Assembly: GCF_032883915.1 (NCBI RefSeq)
Contig: NZ_CP120717.1
Location: 3,603,697-3,667,696, forward strand
Length of the DNA: 64,000 nt
Direction of reading: 5' to 3'
DNA from: Endozoicomonas sp. 8E
GTDB taxonomy: Bacteria > Pseudomonadota > Gammaproteobacteria > Pseudomonadales > Endozoicomonadaceae
Shown: one piece after another, positions 26,342 through 36,790 of the stretch
How the letters are laid out: every line of letters begins with the position of its first letter
Position numbering within the stretch: the stretch's first letter is position 1
Translations under genes and position numbers: made by a program
The notes under the pieces: model-generated
The model's database searches: none
The model's input: the letters and a program-made list of their open reading frames with translations, nothing else
What the model was told of the DNA's origin: nothing

Positions 26342-27940
26342 TCAGTCAGTGACAGCAGACAATAAATGATTCCTTCGCAGTTCAGTGATTCTCACTGTGC
26401 CATCCATACTGGATGTAATCACCTGACTACCGTCAGGGTTAAAGGTGGCCGATGAGATAGAGTTATGATGAACAATGTTGGCTTTTTCTAACCATGTCCC
26501 ATCATCCTGTTGACCAATAATTTTTGCCGTTTCGTCATTGCTGGCAGTCACCACGTGGCGGCTATCAGGGCTGAAGGTGGCTGTGTGAACATAGCCCTTA
26601 TGGTGAATGATGGCTTTTTCTTCCCATAAGTCATCGGCTTTTCGGCCGCAGATTTTCACTGTGCCATCAGTGCTGGCAGTCACCACATGTCGGCCATCGG
26701 GGCTAAAGGTGGCCGAGTTGACACCTTTCATGTGTTGAATAATGGTATTTAGTTGCCATGATCCATCGGCCTTTTTGCTATGGATTTTCGCCTTACAATC
26801 CCTACTGGCAGTGGCCACATAATGACCATCGGCGCTGAAGGTGGCTGACAGGACTGCTCCCTCATGGGAAAAAACCTCTTTTTCTATCCATGATCTATCG
26901 GTCTGCTGACTATAGATTTTCGCAGTATCATCCTGACTGGCGGTTAACACATGGCAGCCATCGGTGCTGAAAGTGGCCGAATAGACAGCTTTCTCATGGG
27001 GAAGGTCGGCCATAAGCTTCCATGACTCATTGAGCATCTTGCTATGGATTTTCACAGTCCCGTCCAGACTGGCGGTAACCAGATGTTGGCTGTCGGTGCT
27101 GAAGGTAGCTGATACGATGCAACGATCATGGAGAATGGTGGTGTTTTGTTCCCATGATTCATCACATCCCAGATCGTATATCTTCGCCGTGCCATCCGCA
27201 CTGGCGGTTACTACATGATGACTATCGCTACTGAAGGTAGCTGATTCGACCCAAGTGTTATGGGTAATGGTGTTTTTTTTATCCCATGTTCCATCAGCCT
27301 TTTGGTGGTATATTTTTGCCGAATCGTCGCCATTGGTGGTTAGCAGATAAAGGCCATCGGCACTGAGGGCGGCTGAGTTGACTTTATTGAGGCGTTTTAT
27401 ACGGAGGTATTCTTCGAAGTTGATGGCTGAGTTGGTATTATAAGTTTTGCCAATGGTGGCTTTAGTGACTAATTCAAAGGTTTTACATTTAGACATCATC
27501 TCAGCCCTGGTGAAAAATAACAGCGCAGGTGAATAAATACTCGTCGGCTGGAGATCGATGAGTGACTCGACTAACGTCTTCTCATTCGAAAACGACTTAA
27601 GCCAGTTACGGAGTTGATTCTTATCTTTTGCAAAGATGGTCATTCTCAGTTGATTCTGGTGTATTGAAGAAAACTGGCGATACCAGGCTTTTGCCAGAGC
27701 GTTATCTTCTTTGATCAGGTCGCGAAGGCGGGTACATACCTTTTGTAAACTGCGAATATCCCGAAGTTTTAAATGGCGAAAAATCAGGGACAGCGTATCT
27801 GAGGTTAAATCCTGAAATGAAGAATTTTTTTCCTTGTCGGCTACAGTGATGGACCAGCGCGTATGGTTACCCGTTGGTGTTAGCGATAGAGTTTGCGTTA
27901 TTAGTGGTTCAATAACGGAATCATTATTTATTCCATGCAT
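26342..27940 (-). CDS. F16: F-box / eight-blade WD40 protein
   Basis: 532 residues. Standard F-box; linker TIFAKDKNQLRNWLKSFSNE. Blade openers: NKV, NTWV, DRCI, EKAV, EGAV, MKGV, KGYV, HNSI. All eight blades are of regular length, making this a good reference copy for the fold. Blade 3 to 4 has KMLNESWKLMADLPH instead of the DGSW turn. Tail VRITELRRNHLLSAVTD. ATG at 27940; upstream element at 28026-28062, in a spacer almost identical to that upstream of F15. Confidence 0.93.
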   Translation of the reverse strand: MHGINNDSVIEPLITQTLSLTPTGNHTRWSITVADKEKNSSFQDLTSDTLSLIFRHLKLRDIRSLQKVCTRLRDLIKEDNALAKAWYRQFSSIHQNQLRMTIFAKDKNQLRNWLKSFSNEKTLVESLIDLQPTSIYSPALLFFTRAEMMSKCKTFELVTKATIGKTYNTNSAINFEEYLRIKRLNKVNSAALSADGLYLLTTNGDDSAKIYHQKADGTWDKKNTITHNTWVESATFSSDSHHVVTASADGTAKIYDLGCDESWEQNTTILHDRCIVSATFSTDSQHLVTASLDGTVKIHSKMLNESWKLMADLPHEKAVYSATFSTDGCHVLTASQDDTAKIYSQQTDRSWIEKEVFSHEGAVLSATFSADGHYVATASRDCKAKIHSKKADGSWQLNTIIQHMKGVNSATFSPDGRHVVTASTDGTVKICGRKADDLWEEKAIIHHKGYVHTATFSPDSRHVVTASNDETAKIIGQQDDGTWLEKANIVHHNSISSATFNPDGSQVITSSMDGTVRITELRRNHLLSAVTD

Positions 27941-28089
27941 GACGGGTTCCTGCAAAGTTGTTATTTATCTTTGATCAACAAGGGCGGTTAAAAATCATTT
28001 AGTCAGTCAGAGACAGTTTCAGGATGAAAGTTCAGAACAGGTTGGTCAGTGCAACTGACAAAATGACTTTCGGTATGTGCAGGACGCTG

Positions 28090-29703
28090 TCAGTCAGTGA
28101 CAGCAGGCAATGAAGGATTCCTCCGTAGTTCAGTGATAATCACTGTACCATCCTCACTGGCTGTGATCACCTGGCTGCAATCGGCGCTAAAGGCGGCCGA
28201 TGAGATCTTGTCATCATGGGTAATGGTGGCTTTTTCTAACCATGACCCGTCATCCTGCTGAGCGATGATTTTCACCGTTTTGTCTCTGCTGGCAGTCACC
28301 AGATGGCGACCGTCAGGACTGAAGGTCGCTGATAAGGCCCAATCCTTGTGGGAAAAGGTGGCTTTCTCTTCCCAAAAGCCATTGGCTTTTCGACCGTAGA
28401 TTTTCACCGTGCCATCGTAGCTGGCAGTGGCTACATGGCGGCCATCGGGGCTGAAAGTGGCTGTGTTGACGATTCCATTGTGTTCAATGGTGGAAATTTT
28501 TTTCCATGATCCGTCGGCCTTCTTGATAAAGATTCTTGCCTTGCAATCCCTGCTAGCGGTGACCAGATAGCGGCCATTGGGGCTGAACCTGGCTGATATG
28601 ACAATACCATTATGGGGAATGGAGTCTTTTACTTGCCATGATAATCCATCAGCCCTCAGGCTATGAATTTTTACCGTTTTATCGTGACAGCCCGTTACCA
28701 AATGGCAGTCGTCAGTGCTGAAAGTGGCTGAATAGACAGAAGACCAATGGGGAAGGATGGCTGTATATTTCCATGATCCATCATCCTTCAGGCTATAGAT
28801 TTTCGCTCTGCAATCCCAACTGGCGGTCACCACATGTTGACTATTGGTGCTGAAGGCGGCTGATTTGATGCGTCCACTATGGAGAATGATGGTTTTTGGT
28901 TCCCAAGACCCATCGCACCCCAGAGCACATATCTTCGCCGTGTAATTCAAACAGATGGTTAATAAATGTTGACTATCGGGGCTGAAAATGACTGACTCGA
29001 CCCGGTTTTCATGGGGAATAGTGGTGTTTATTTCCCATATTCCATCCGCCTTGCGGGCGTAAATTTTTACCGTATAGTCTCCATTGGCGGTAACCAGATA
29101 GCGGCCATCAGCACTGAGGGCGGCTGAATACACTTTAGTAAGGAATTCCATCGGCAGGTGATCAGGAGTATCGATGACTGAGTTGGCAAGATAAGTTTTA
29201 TCAATGATGGCTTTAGTGACCCGTTCATAGTTTTCACATTTAGACATCAGCTCAGCCCTGGTGAAAAATAACAGAGCAGGTAAATAAACACTTTCTGTTC
29301 GGCAATCTGTGAGCCAATTGAGTAACGCCTGATCATTAGAGAACGACTCAAGCCAGGCATGGAGTTGTTCCTTGTCTTTTACATTAATGGCCATCCTGAG
29401 TTGATTCTGGTGTGGTGATGAAAACTGGCCAAACCAGGCTTTTGCCAGGGTGTTATCTGCTTTGATAACGTCACGAAGGCGGACACATACCTTTTGTAAA
29501 CTGCGAATATCCCGAAGTGTTAAATGGCAAAAAATCCTGGATAGTGTATCTGAGGATAAAGCCAGCAATGAAGATTGTTGCCTTATTTCCTTATCAGGTA
29601 GAGTGACGGACCTACCCGCATTCCAACCCACTAGTGCTAACAATCGATCTCGAACTCGTTTTAATGGAGGTTTAATACCGGGATTATTATTTATTTCATG
29701 CAT
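28090..29703 (-). CDS. F17: F-box / eight-blade WD40 protein
   Basis: 537 residues and noticeably diverged: leader MHEINNNPGIKPPLKRVRD with GRSVTLPD; F-box SSDTLSRIFCHLTLRD-IRSLQKVCVRL; linker KADNTLAKAWFGQFSSPHQ. Blade openers: TKV, ENRV, SGRI, WSSV, NGIV, NGIV, KDWA, DDKI. The turn in blade 4 is DGLSWQVKD (one extra residue). Blade 8 ends SADCSQVITASEDGTVIITE. ATG at 29703 (TGAAATAAAT follows). Upstream element at 29789-29825 has the GTTGTTAAGTGCAACTGACA form typical of the right end of the array. Confidence 0.92.
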   Translation of the reverse strand: MHEINNNPGIKPPLKRVRDRLLALVGWNAGRSVTLPDKEIRQQSSLLALSSDTLSRIFCHLTLRDIRSLQKVCVRLRDVIKADNTLAKAWFGQFSSPHQNQLRMAINVKDKEQLHAWLESFSNDQALLNWLTDCRTESVYLPALLFFTRAELMSKCENYERVTKAIIDKTYLANSVIDTPDHLPMEFLTKVYSAALSADGRYLVTANGDYTVKIYARKADGIWEINTTIPHENRVESVIFSPDSQHLLTICLNYTAKICALGCDGSWEPKTIILHSGRIKSAAFSTNSQHVVTASWDCRAKIYSLKDDGSWKYTAILPHWSSVYSATFSTDDCHLVTGCHDKTVKIHSLRADGLSWQVKDSIPHNGIVISARFSPNGRYLVTASRDCKARIFIKKADGSWKKISTIEHNGIVNTATFSPDGRHVATASYDGTVKIYGRKANGFWEEKATFSHKDWALSATFSPDGRHLVTASRDKTVKIIAQQDDGSWLEKATITHDDKISSAAFSADCSQVITASEDGTVIITELRRNPSLPAVTD

Positions 29704-29852
29704 GACTGGTTCCTGCAAAATTGATATTTATCTTCGATTAACAAGGTCGGTTAACAATCATTTATTTAGTTGGAGCCAGTTTCGGAACGAAAGTTCATAA
29801 CAGGTTGTTAAGTGCAACTGACAAAGTTTCTTTCAGTACACGCAGAATGGCA

Positions 29853-31403
29853 TCACTTAGTGACAGCAGACAACGAATGATAGCACTCCAGTTCAGTGAT
29901 TCTCACACTGGCATCCCAACCGGCAGTGATCACACGATGGCCATCGTCGTTAAAACTCGCTGATGTTATCCAGTTAAAATGGGCAATGCTGGCTATTTCT
30001 GACCATGAGCCATCGGCCTTCTGAGCAATGATTTTGGCCGTTGAGTCACCGCTGGCAGTCACAATATGGCGGCCATCAGGGCTGAAGATGGCTGATATGA
30101 CCCAGGACCTATGATAAAAGATGGCTTTTATTTCCCATGAGCCATCGGCCTTTCTGCCGTAAATTTTCACTGTGTCATCTTTGCTGGCAGTGACTACATG
30201 ACGGCTGTCCGGGCTGAAGTTGGCTATCTTGACATGATCCTTGTGGTCAATGATGGCCTTTACTTCCCATAAACCTTTGTCGTTCTTAGCGCAGATTTTC
30301 GCGGTGTGATCCCTGCTGGCAGTGACCACACAGTGGTTATCGAGACTGAAGCTGGCTGAATTGACTACGTCATTATGGTGAATGATGGCTTCTAATCTCC
30401 ATGGTCCATTGTCCTTCTGGCTATGGATTTTCGCTGTTTTATCCCAACTGGCGGTGACCAGATGGCGGCCATCGCTGCTGAAGGTAGCTGATTGGACAAA
30501 ATCATCATGGCAAAAGGTGGCTGTTAATTGCCATGATCCATCGTCGTTCTGGCTATGGATTTTCGCTGTCTTGTCCCAACTGGCGGTCAACACATGGCGG
30601 CTATCGGCACTGAAGGTGGCTGATTGCACCGAATACTCATGGGTAATGATGGCTTTTTGTGTCCATGATTTATCGCACCCCAGACCATATATTTTTGCCG
30701 TACCATCATAACAGGCAGTCACCAGATGCTGACCATCGGGACTGAAACTGACTGAGTTGAGGTCACGGTTGTGTGAAATGTAGCCTTTTTGTGTCCATGA
30801 TCCATTGGCCTCCTGGCCGTAGATTCTCACTATATTACTGGCGCTGGCCAGATGGCGGCCATCGGCACTGAGGGCGGCTGAGTTGATAGTTCTCTCTTCC
30901 TTGATGATGGAATTTGTGACCAGTTTAAACCTTTCATCATGAGACATCAGCTTAGCCCTGGTGAAATACAACAGAGCAGGAAAATAAACACTTTCCCGTT
31001 GCCCCACGAGCGAATTGACTAACTCTTTGTCATTCGAAAACGACTGCAACCAATCACGGAGTTGATAGTCATTTTTTCTACTGATGGTCATGCTCAGTTG
31101 ATGCTGATGGGGTGAAGGAAACCGGCGATACCAGGCTTTTGCCAGAGCGTTATCCTGTTCGACAAGATCGCGAAGGTGGATACATACCTGTTGTAAACTG
31201 CGAATATCCCTGAGCTTCAAATAACGAAAAACCCTGGAAAGAGATAATAAGGATAAATGCTGCAGTGAAGGTTTTTCATTTTTTCCTGTGTCAGCTAGAG
31301 AGATTGTTCTGCCCGCACGGCTAGCCGCATCTGTTCTTGATTGAACTCGTTCAGGTTCTGAATGAAAGCCTTCAATGCTGGAGTTATTACCTATCCCATT
31401 CAT
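29853..31403 (-). CDS. F18: F-box / eight-blade WD40 protein, no recognisable shared promoter
   Basis: 516 residues, opening MNGIGNNSSIEGFHSEPER (Asn for His at position 2, as in F21 and F22). F-box: LSLLSLSRVFRYLKLRD-IRSLQQVCIHL. Blade openers: ERTI, NRDL, EYSV, DDFV, NDVV, KDHV, RSWV, FNWI; blade 1 lacks two residues (SASNIVRIYG). Only 97 bp separate it from F19, and the AAGTTCATAACA block found elsewhere is absent there, so it may be co-transcribed with F19. The ATG at 31403 is preceded by GGGAACAAATC. Confidence 0.92.
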   Translation of the reverse strand: MNGIGNNSSIEGFHSEPERVQSRTDAASRAGRTISLADTGKNEKPSLQHLSLLSLSRVFRYLKLRDIRSLQQVCIHLRDLVEQDNALAKAWYRRFPSPHQHQLSMTISRKNDYQLRDWLQSFSNDKELVNSLVGQRESVYFPALLYFTRAKLMSHDERFKLVTNSIIKEERTINSAALSADGRHLASASNIVRIYGQEANGSWTQKGYISHNRDLNSVSFSPDGQHLVTACYDGTAKIYGLGCDKSWTQKAIITHEYSVQSATFSADSRHVLTASWDKTAKIHSQNDDGSWQLTATFCHDDFVQSATFSSDGRHLVTASWDKTAKIHSQKDNGPWRLEAIIHHNDVVNSASFSLDNHCVVTASRDHTAKICAKNDKGLWEVKAIIDHKDHVKIANFSPDSRHVVTASKDDTVKIYGRKADGSWEIKAIFYHRSWVISAIFSPDGRHIVTASGDSTAKIIAQKADGSWSEIASIAHFNWITSASFNDDGHRVITAGWDASVRITELECYHSLSAVTK

Positions 31404-31500
31404 GATTTGTTCCCAGAGACTGAGTATTTATTCTTGATTGGCAATTACGTAAAGCATTGAGCTGGTTAATTGCCGAATGGCGTCACTCAGTCAACAGCAT

Positions 31501-33075
31501 TCAATCATTTCTCTGCAGTTCATTGATTTGCACTGTTCCATCCCAACTGGCGGTGACCACATAGCGATTATCGGCGCTAAAAGTGGCTGTCGTAACAAAG
31601 TCATCATGGGTAATGCTGGCTCTTTCTGACCACGAACCATCGGTCGCCTGACCAATGATTTTTGCTATACCGTTGTCGCAAGCCGTCGCTATAAGGTGGC
31701 CATCAAGGCTGAAGGTGGCTGAAGACACAGCGTCAGGATGTTCAAACACGGCTTTTTCTTGCCATGATTCATGAGCGTCCAGGTAGTAGATTTTCACTGT
31801 ACCATCATGACTGGCAGTCACTATATGGCGGCTATCGGGGCTGAAGGCAGCTGAGTTAACAGAACGCTCGTGGTGAATGGTGGCTATTTGTACCCATAAT
31901 CCATTGCTGTCCCTGCCAAAGATTTTCGCCTCTTGGTCATCGCTGGCAGTTACTACATAGCGGCCATCGGGGCTGAAACTGGCTGAATTGATGCTGTATT
32001 TATGGGAAATGATACCTTCTAATTCCCATGATCCATCGGCCTTCTGGCTAAGGATTTGCGCTGTGTGATCCCCCCAGGTGATTACTAAATGGTTGCCATC
32101 GGTGCTGAAGGAGGCAGATATCTTATTGACGTCGTCGGTCATGGGTTTGTTTTGTTCGATATAACCTCGAGAAATGCTGGCTGTTACTGCCCATGATCCA
32201 TCGTCCATCCGGCTATGGATTTTCGCTGTGTGATCCCAGCAGACGGTTATTACATGGCAGCCATCGGTGCTGAAAGCGGCTGATTGGACAATACCATCAT
32301 TGCGCAGGGTGAGGGTGGTTGATAATGCCCATGATTCATCGGACCCCAGGCTATATATTTTCGCCGTGTAATCGGTGCTGATTGTTAGCAAATGCTGACC
32401 ATCAGGGCTGAAAATGGGTGATTTGACATTGTAGTGACTGGGAATGCTGGTTTTTTTTACCCATGATCCAACACTCTTCTGGTCATAGATAGTCGCCTTA
32501 GAGTTATTACTGGCGGTCACAAGATGACGGCCATCGACGCTGAGGGCGGCTGAGTTGATAAGATTATTTTTGTGAATGGTGGCTTCTGTATTCAGATTAA
32601 ATGTTTCATATTGAGACATTAGCCGGGCTCTGGTGAAATATAACAGGGCAGGCGAATAAACGCTCTCCAGTCTGAGATTTGCCAATGGCTCGACTAACGC
32701 CTTATCCTCTGTGAAGGGGTTTAACCAATCACGAATTTGATTACTGTCTTTTGCATTGATGGACGTGCTTAGTTGATGCTGGTGTGCTGAAGAAAACTGG
32801 CGATACCAGGCTTTTGCCAGAGCATTGTCGTCTTTGACAGCGGTTTGGAGGCGCTTGCATGACAGTCCTGTATTGTAAATATCTCTAAGCTGCAAACAGC
32901 GAAAAATCATGGAAAATGAGGATAAAGACAGTAGTGATGTTCTTGGCTTTTTCTCCTCGCCAGCAACAGTGACGCTCCTGCCTGCGCTGTCAGTCGTTGG
33001 TGTTACCAATTGAGCTCGCTCTTTTGGTGGTGAGACTGGACCTTCAACGAAGGGATTATTATCTATTCCGTGCAT
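31501..33075 (-). CDS. F19: divergent F-box-like / WD40 protein
   Basis: 524 residues from the ATG at 33075, which has GAGGAG upstream; the frame extends to a TTG 13 codons earlier, but without a ribosome site. The F-box is weakened: LSSFSMIFRCLQLRDIYNTGLS-CKRLQTAV, without the VC pair. Blade openers: NNLI, HYNV, DGIV, (D)VNKI, KYSI, ERSV, PDAV, DDFV. The loop into blade 4 is about 13 residues longer (SRGYIEQNKPMTDDVNKI). Ends VQINELQRND without the SAVTE tail. Upstream element at 33163-33200. Confidence 0.91.
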   Translation of the reverse strand: MHGIDNNPFVEGPVSPPKERAQLVTPTTDSAGRSVTVAGEEKKPRTSLLSLSSFSMIFRCLQLRDIYNTGLSCKRLQTAVKDDNALAKAWYRQFSSAHQHQLSTSINAKDSNQIRDWLNPFTEDKALVEPLANLRLESVYSPALLYFTRARLMSQYETFNLNTEATIHKNNLINSAALSVDGRHLVTASNNSKATIYDQKSVGSWVKKTSIPSHYNVKSPIFSPDGQHLLTISTDYTAKIYSLGSDESWALSTTLTLRNDGIVQSAAFSTDGCHVITVCWDHTAKIHSRMDDGSWAVTASISRGYIEQNKPMTDDVNKISASFSTDGNHLVITWGDHTAQILSQKADGSWELEGIISHKYSINSASFSPDGRYVVTASDDQEAKIFGRDSNGLWVQIATIHHERSVNSAAFSPDSRHIVTASHDGTVKIYYLDAHESWQEKAVFEHPDAVSSATFSLDGHLIATACDNGIAKIIGQATDGSWSERASITHDDFVTTATFSADNRYVVTASWDGTVQINELQRND

Positions 33076-33231
33076 GTTTGGCTCCTCATAAATCTGGAAT
33101 TTATCTTCGATCAACAGAGACGTTCGAAAATTATGTGTTCAGCTTAGAGGCTGCTTCGGAATGAAAAGTTCATAACATGTTGTTAAGTGCAACTGACAAA
33201 GTTTCTGTCTTTTCGCACTCGCAGAAAGACG

Positions 33232-34797
33232 TCAGACAATGACAGCAGGTAATGCATCATTCATTCGTAGTTCAGTGATTTGCACCTCGCAGTCCCTGCC
33301 GACGGTAATCACATGGCTGCCATCGGCGCTGAAGGTAGCAGATAAGACATTGCCTTTATGGTAAATTCTGGCTTTTTCTGACCATGATCCATCGTCGTTC
33401 TGGCCGATGATTTTCGCCGTTCCGTCCCTGCTGGCAGTGACCAGATGGCGGCTATCAGGGCTGAAGCTGGCTGAATTGACCCCATCGTCATGGTTAAAGG
33501 TGGCTTTTTTTATCCATTTTTCATCAGCGTTCAGGTAATAGATTTTCACCGTGCAGTCGTTACTGGCAGTGAGCACGTAACGGCCATCGGGACTGAAGGT
33601 GGCTGACTTGACAGCACAATCGTGTTCAATGGTGATTTCTGGCAGCCATGACCCATCGGCCTGCCTGCCATAGATTTTTGCTGTGAAATCGCGGCTTGCG
33701 GTCACGATATAGTGACTGTCCGGGCTGAAGTTGCCCGTGTAGACGAGACTTTCATGGGGAATGATACCTTTCACTTCCCATGATCCATCGGTCTTCTGAC
33801 TGTGTATTTTTGCTGTGTAATCAAAACCCGCTGTGACCAGATGGCAGCCATCGGCGCTGAGGGCGGCTGATTCGATACGTGCATTATGGGAAAGGGTGGA
33901 TGGTAATTCCCATGATCCGTCGTCTTTCAGGCCATGGATCATCGTCGTTCCGTCCCTGCTGGTAGTCAACACATGGCGCTCATCGACAATGAGGCTTAAT
34001 GCATGACGATTATTTGCCAGGGTCGCTTTATGTTTCCATGACCCATCAGCCTCCTTGTCATAGATTTTCACTGTGCCATCGCCACAGGCGGTCAACACAC
34101 GGTCACCATCGAGGCTAAAAATAACTGAGTTGACCCAGTCCTCATGGGGAATGGTGGTTATATTTTCCCATGATCCGTCAGTCTTATAAACGTAGATTTG
34201 CGGCGTTCTTTCTCTTGGGTCTTCAGCGACGGTTACCATATGGCGGCCGTTAACACTGAGGAGTGCTGTTTCGATAGCCCTGTCTTCCTTGATGTTGGCT
34301 TTATTAACCAATTTAAAGGTTTTACACTCGGACATCAGCTTAGTCTTGGTGAAATATAACCGTGCAGGTAAATAAACACTCTCAGGTTTGCAATCTTTGA
34401 ACGACGTCAGTACCGCCTCATCATTAGTAAATGACTGCAACCAGGCACGGAGTTGATTCCCATTTTTTGTATTGATGGTTTTCCTGAGTTGATACTGGTG
34501 TGGTGAAGAAAACTGTCGATACCAGGCTTTTGCCAGAGTGTTATCTTCTTTGATAAGATCGCGAAAGCGGGTACATACTTTTGTTAAGCTGCTAACATCC
34601 CGAAACTTCAAATGAGAAAAAATCATGGCAAGTGATAATGAAGATAAACCCTGCAATGAAGGTTTATTCTCGATTTCCTTGTCGGGTTCAGTGACGCTCC
34701 TGCCTGCGCAGATAACCTTTGGTGTTTGCAAACGAACTTGCCCGGGTGGTGGGGAGTGTGAACCATCGGTGCTCGATTTATTATCTATTCCATGCAT
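33232..34797 (-). CDS. F20: F-box / WD40 protein with degenerate blade 3
   Basis: 521 residues. Leader MHGIDNKSSTDGSHSPPPG, GRSVTEPDKEIENKPSLQG. F-box LSSLSLAMIFSHLKFRDVSSLTKVCTRF. Blade openers: DRAI, EDWV, NRHA, NARI, ESLV, DCAV, DDGV, KGNV. Blade 3 lacks its first strand motif (ALSLIVDERHVL), so the propeller may be seven-bladed or distorted. In blade 1, VAEDPRERTPQIYVYK is expanded. Upstream element at 34884-34920, in a 220-bp spacer to F21's stop. Confidence 0.91.
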   Translation of the reverse strand: MHGIDNKSSTDGSHSPPPGQVRLQTPKVICAGRSVTEPDKEIENKPSLQGLSSLSLAMIFSHLKFRDVSSLTKVCTRFRDLIKEDNTLAKAWYRQFSSPHQYQLRKTINTKNGNQLRAWLQSFTNDEAVLTSFKDCKPESVYLPARLYFTKTKLMSECKTFKLVNKANIKEDRAIETALLSVNGRHMVTVAEDPRERTPQIYVYKTDGSWENITTIPHEDWVNSVIFSLDGDRVLTACGDGTVKIYDKEADGSWKHKATLANNRHALSLIVDERHVLTTSRDGTTMIHGLKDDGSWELPSTLSHNARIESAALSADGCHLVTAGFDYTAKIHSQKTDGSWEVKGIIPHESLVYTGNFSPDSHYIVTASRDFTAKIYGRQADGSWLPEITIEHDCAVKSATFSPDGRYVLTASNDCTVKIYYLNADEKWIKKATFNHDDGVNSASFSPDSRHLVTASRDGTAKIIGQNDDGSWSEKARIYHKGNVLSATFSADGSHVITVGRDCEVQITELRMNDALPAVIV

Positions 34798-35017
34798 GTT
34801 TTATTTCCCTGAAAGTGAGTACTTATCCCTGATTGGCAAAGACGTCCAATATTGATTCAGGTAGTTAGAATCGGATTTAGAGGGAAAGTTCATGACATGT
34901 TGTTTAGTTCAACTAACAAAAACAGGACTCTGATTCAGGACAATGGTTAATAATTTCTATCTTTCAACGCAGGCAGAATGGCGTCACTCAGTGACCACCC
35001 TTGTTGAGTAAGAAAAA

Positions 35018-36604
35018 TCACATGGTTATACAGACACGCTGAAAAAGGGTTGTGGCAGCAGGCAATAAGTTACTCCTCTGTAGTTCAGTGATTATCACCC
35101 TGTTGCCACCAGCGGTCACCACATGGCTGCCATCGTCGCTAAAGCTGGCTGATTTAAGCCAGTATCTGTGGGAAATACAGGCTTTTTCTACCCATGACCC
35201 ATCGGACAGCTGACCAATGATTTTCGCCGTGAAATCATCACTGGCGGTCACCAAATGGCGGCCATCAGGGCTGAAGGCCGCTGACCTGACACGATCCTTA
35301 TGGTGAAAGATGGTTTTTTCTACCCATGATCCATTGTTTTTCTGGCCGTAGATTTTCACTCTGCAATCACTGCCGGTGGTCACCAGATGACGGCAGTCGG
35401 TGCTGAAGCTGGCTGATGTAACCCGGTCTCTATGAGAAATGCAGGCTTTTTCTACCCATGAGCCATCAGGATTCTGACTAATGATTTTTGCCGTCCAATC
35501 GTCGCTGGCGGTCACCAGATGGCGGCCATCAGGGCTGAAGGTGGCTGACTTGACAGGAAGCTGATGATAAAAAATGAAGGCGTTTTTTTCCCATGATCCA
35601 TCGGTTTTCTGGCGATGGATTTTTGCTGTCTTATCCCAACTGGCGGTGACCAGATGGTGGCCATCGGGGCTGAAGTTACCTGAGGAAACCGCATCATTAT
35701 GAGAAAATGTGGCTGTCAATTGCCATGATCCATCGTCTTTCCGGCTATGAAGTTGCGCCGTTCCATCCGAACTGCTGGTTATCACATGGCGATCATCGGT
35801 GCTAAAGCTGGCTGATATAACCGGGATATCGTGGGAAAAGCAGGCTTTTTCTGACCATGACCCATCGCACCCCAAAAGGTATATTTTTGCTGTACCATCC
35901 CGACTGGTGGTCAACACACGCTCCCCATCGTGGCTGAAAATAGCTGAGTTGACCCGGCTTTGATGGGGAATGATGGTATTTGTTTGCCATGATCCATCAG
36001 CCATGTGGCGGTAGATTTTTGCTGTATTGTCGGAACTGACGGTTAACAGATGGCGGCCATCAACACTGAGGGCGGCTGAGTAGACAAGTCCATTTTCGTG
36101 AATGGTGTCTTTTTTCACCAAATTAAATATTTTATATTCGGACATCAGCCTGGCTCTGGTGAAATATAACCGAGCAGGCACAGAAACCCCCACCGGGTTG
36201 AGGTCTGTGAGTGGCTTCAGCAACGCCTGATTATTCGTAAACGACTCTAACCAATCACAGAGTTGACTGGCATCTTTTGTTTTGATGGCTGTTCTTAGTT
36301 GATACTGCTGTGGTGAAGGAAACCGACGATACCAGGCTTTTGCCAAAGCGTTATCCTCTTTGACAGCCCTGCGAAGAAAGGTACAGGCAAGTTCCAGACT
36401 GCGGATATCTCTAAGCTCCAAACAGGAAAAAATCATGGAAAGTGATAATAAGGATATAGCCTGCAATGAAGGCTTATAATCTATTTTCTGGTCAGATACC
36501 CTGACGCTCCTGTCTCTATGGTTACCCTCTGGTGTTTGCAAATGAGCTCGCTTAGGTGGCGAGAGTGAAACTACAATTCTGGAGTTATTATCTGTTCCAT
36601 TCAT
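35018..36604 (-). CDS. F21: F-box-like / eight-blade WD40 protein
   Basis: 528 residues. Leader MNGTDNNSRIVVSLSPPKR. F-box SLLSLSMIFSCLELRDIRSLELACTFL (AC for VC). Linker marked by FPSPQQYQLRTAIKTKDASQL and PVGVSVPARLYFTRARLMSE. Blade openers: NGLV, QSRV, DIPV, NDAV, QLPV, RDRV, KDRV, RYWL. The C-terminus differs from the left half of the array: TAGGNRVIITELQRSNLLPA..., then LFQRVCITM. F22 shares this tail. Upstream element at about 36690-36726. Confidence 0.92.
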   Translation of the reverse strand: MNGTDNNSRIVVSLSPPKRAHLQTPEGNHRDRSVRVSDQKIDYKPSLQAISLLSLSMIFSCLELRDIRSLELACTFLRRAVKEDNALAKAWYRRFPSPQQYQLRTAIKTKDASQLCDWLESFTNNQALLKPLTDLNPVGVSVPARLYFTRARLMSEYKIFNLVKKDTIHENGLVYSAALSVDGRHLLTVSSDNTAKIYRHMADGSWQTNTIIPHQSRVNSAIFSHDGERVLTTSRDGTAKIYLLGCDGSWSEKACFSHDIPVISASFSTDDRHVITSSSDGTAQLHSRKDDGSWQLTATFSHNDAVSSGNFSPDGHHLVTASWDKTAKIHRQKTDGSWEKNAFIFYHQLPVKSATFSPDGRHLVTASDDWTAKIISQNPDGSWVEKACISHRDRVTSASFSTDCRHLVTTGSDCRVKIYGQKNNGSWVEKTIFHHKDRVRSAAFSPDGRHLVTASDDFTAKIIGQLSDGSWVEKACISHRYWLKSASFSDDGSHVVTAGGNRVIITELQRSNLLPAATTLFQRVCITM

Positions 36605-36790
36605 ATTTTTTCTGTGAAAGCAGGTAGCTATCCTTGATGAGCAACGACGTTCAATCTTGATCCAGCTGCTTAGAGTCGGTTTTAGAATAAAAGTTCATGA
36701 CATGTTGTGAAGTGCAGCTAAGAAAGTTTATTTCTTTCAACACAGGCCGAATGGTGTCACTCACTGACCACCCGTGTTGAGTAAGAAAAA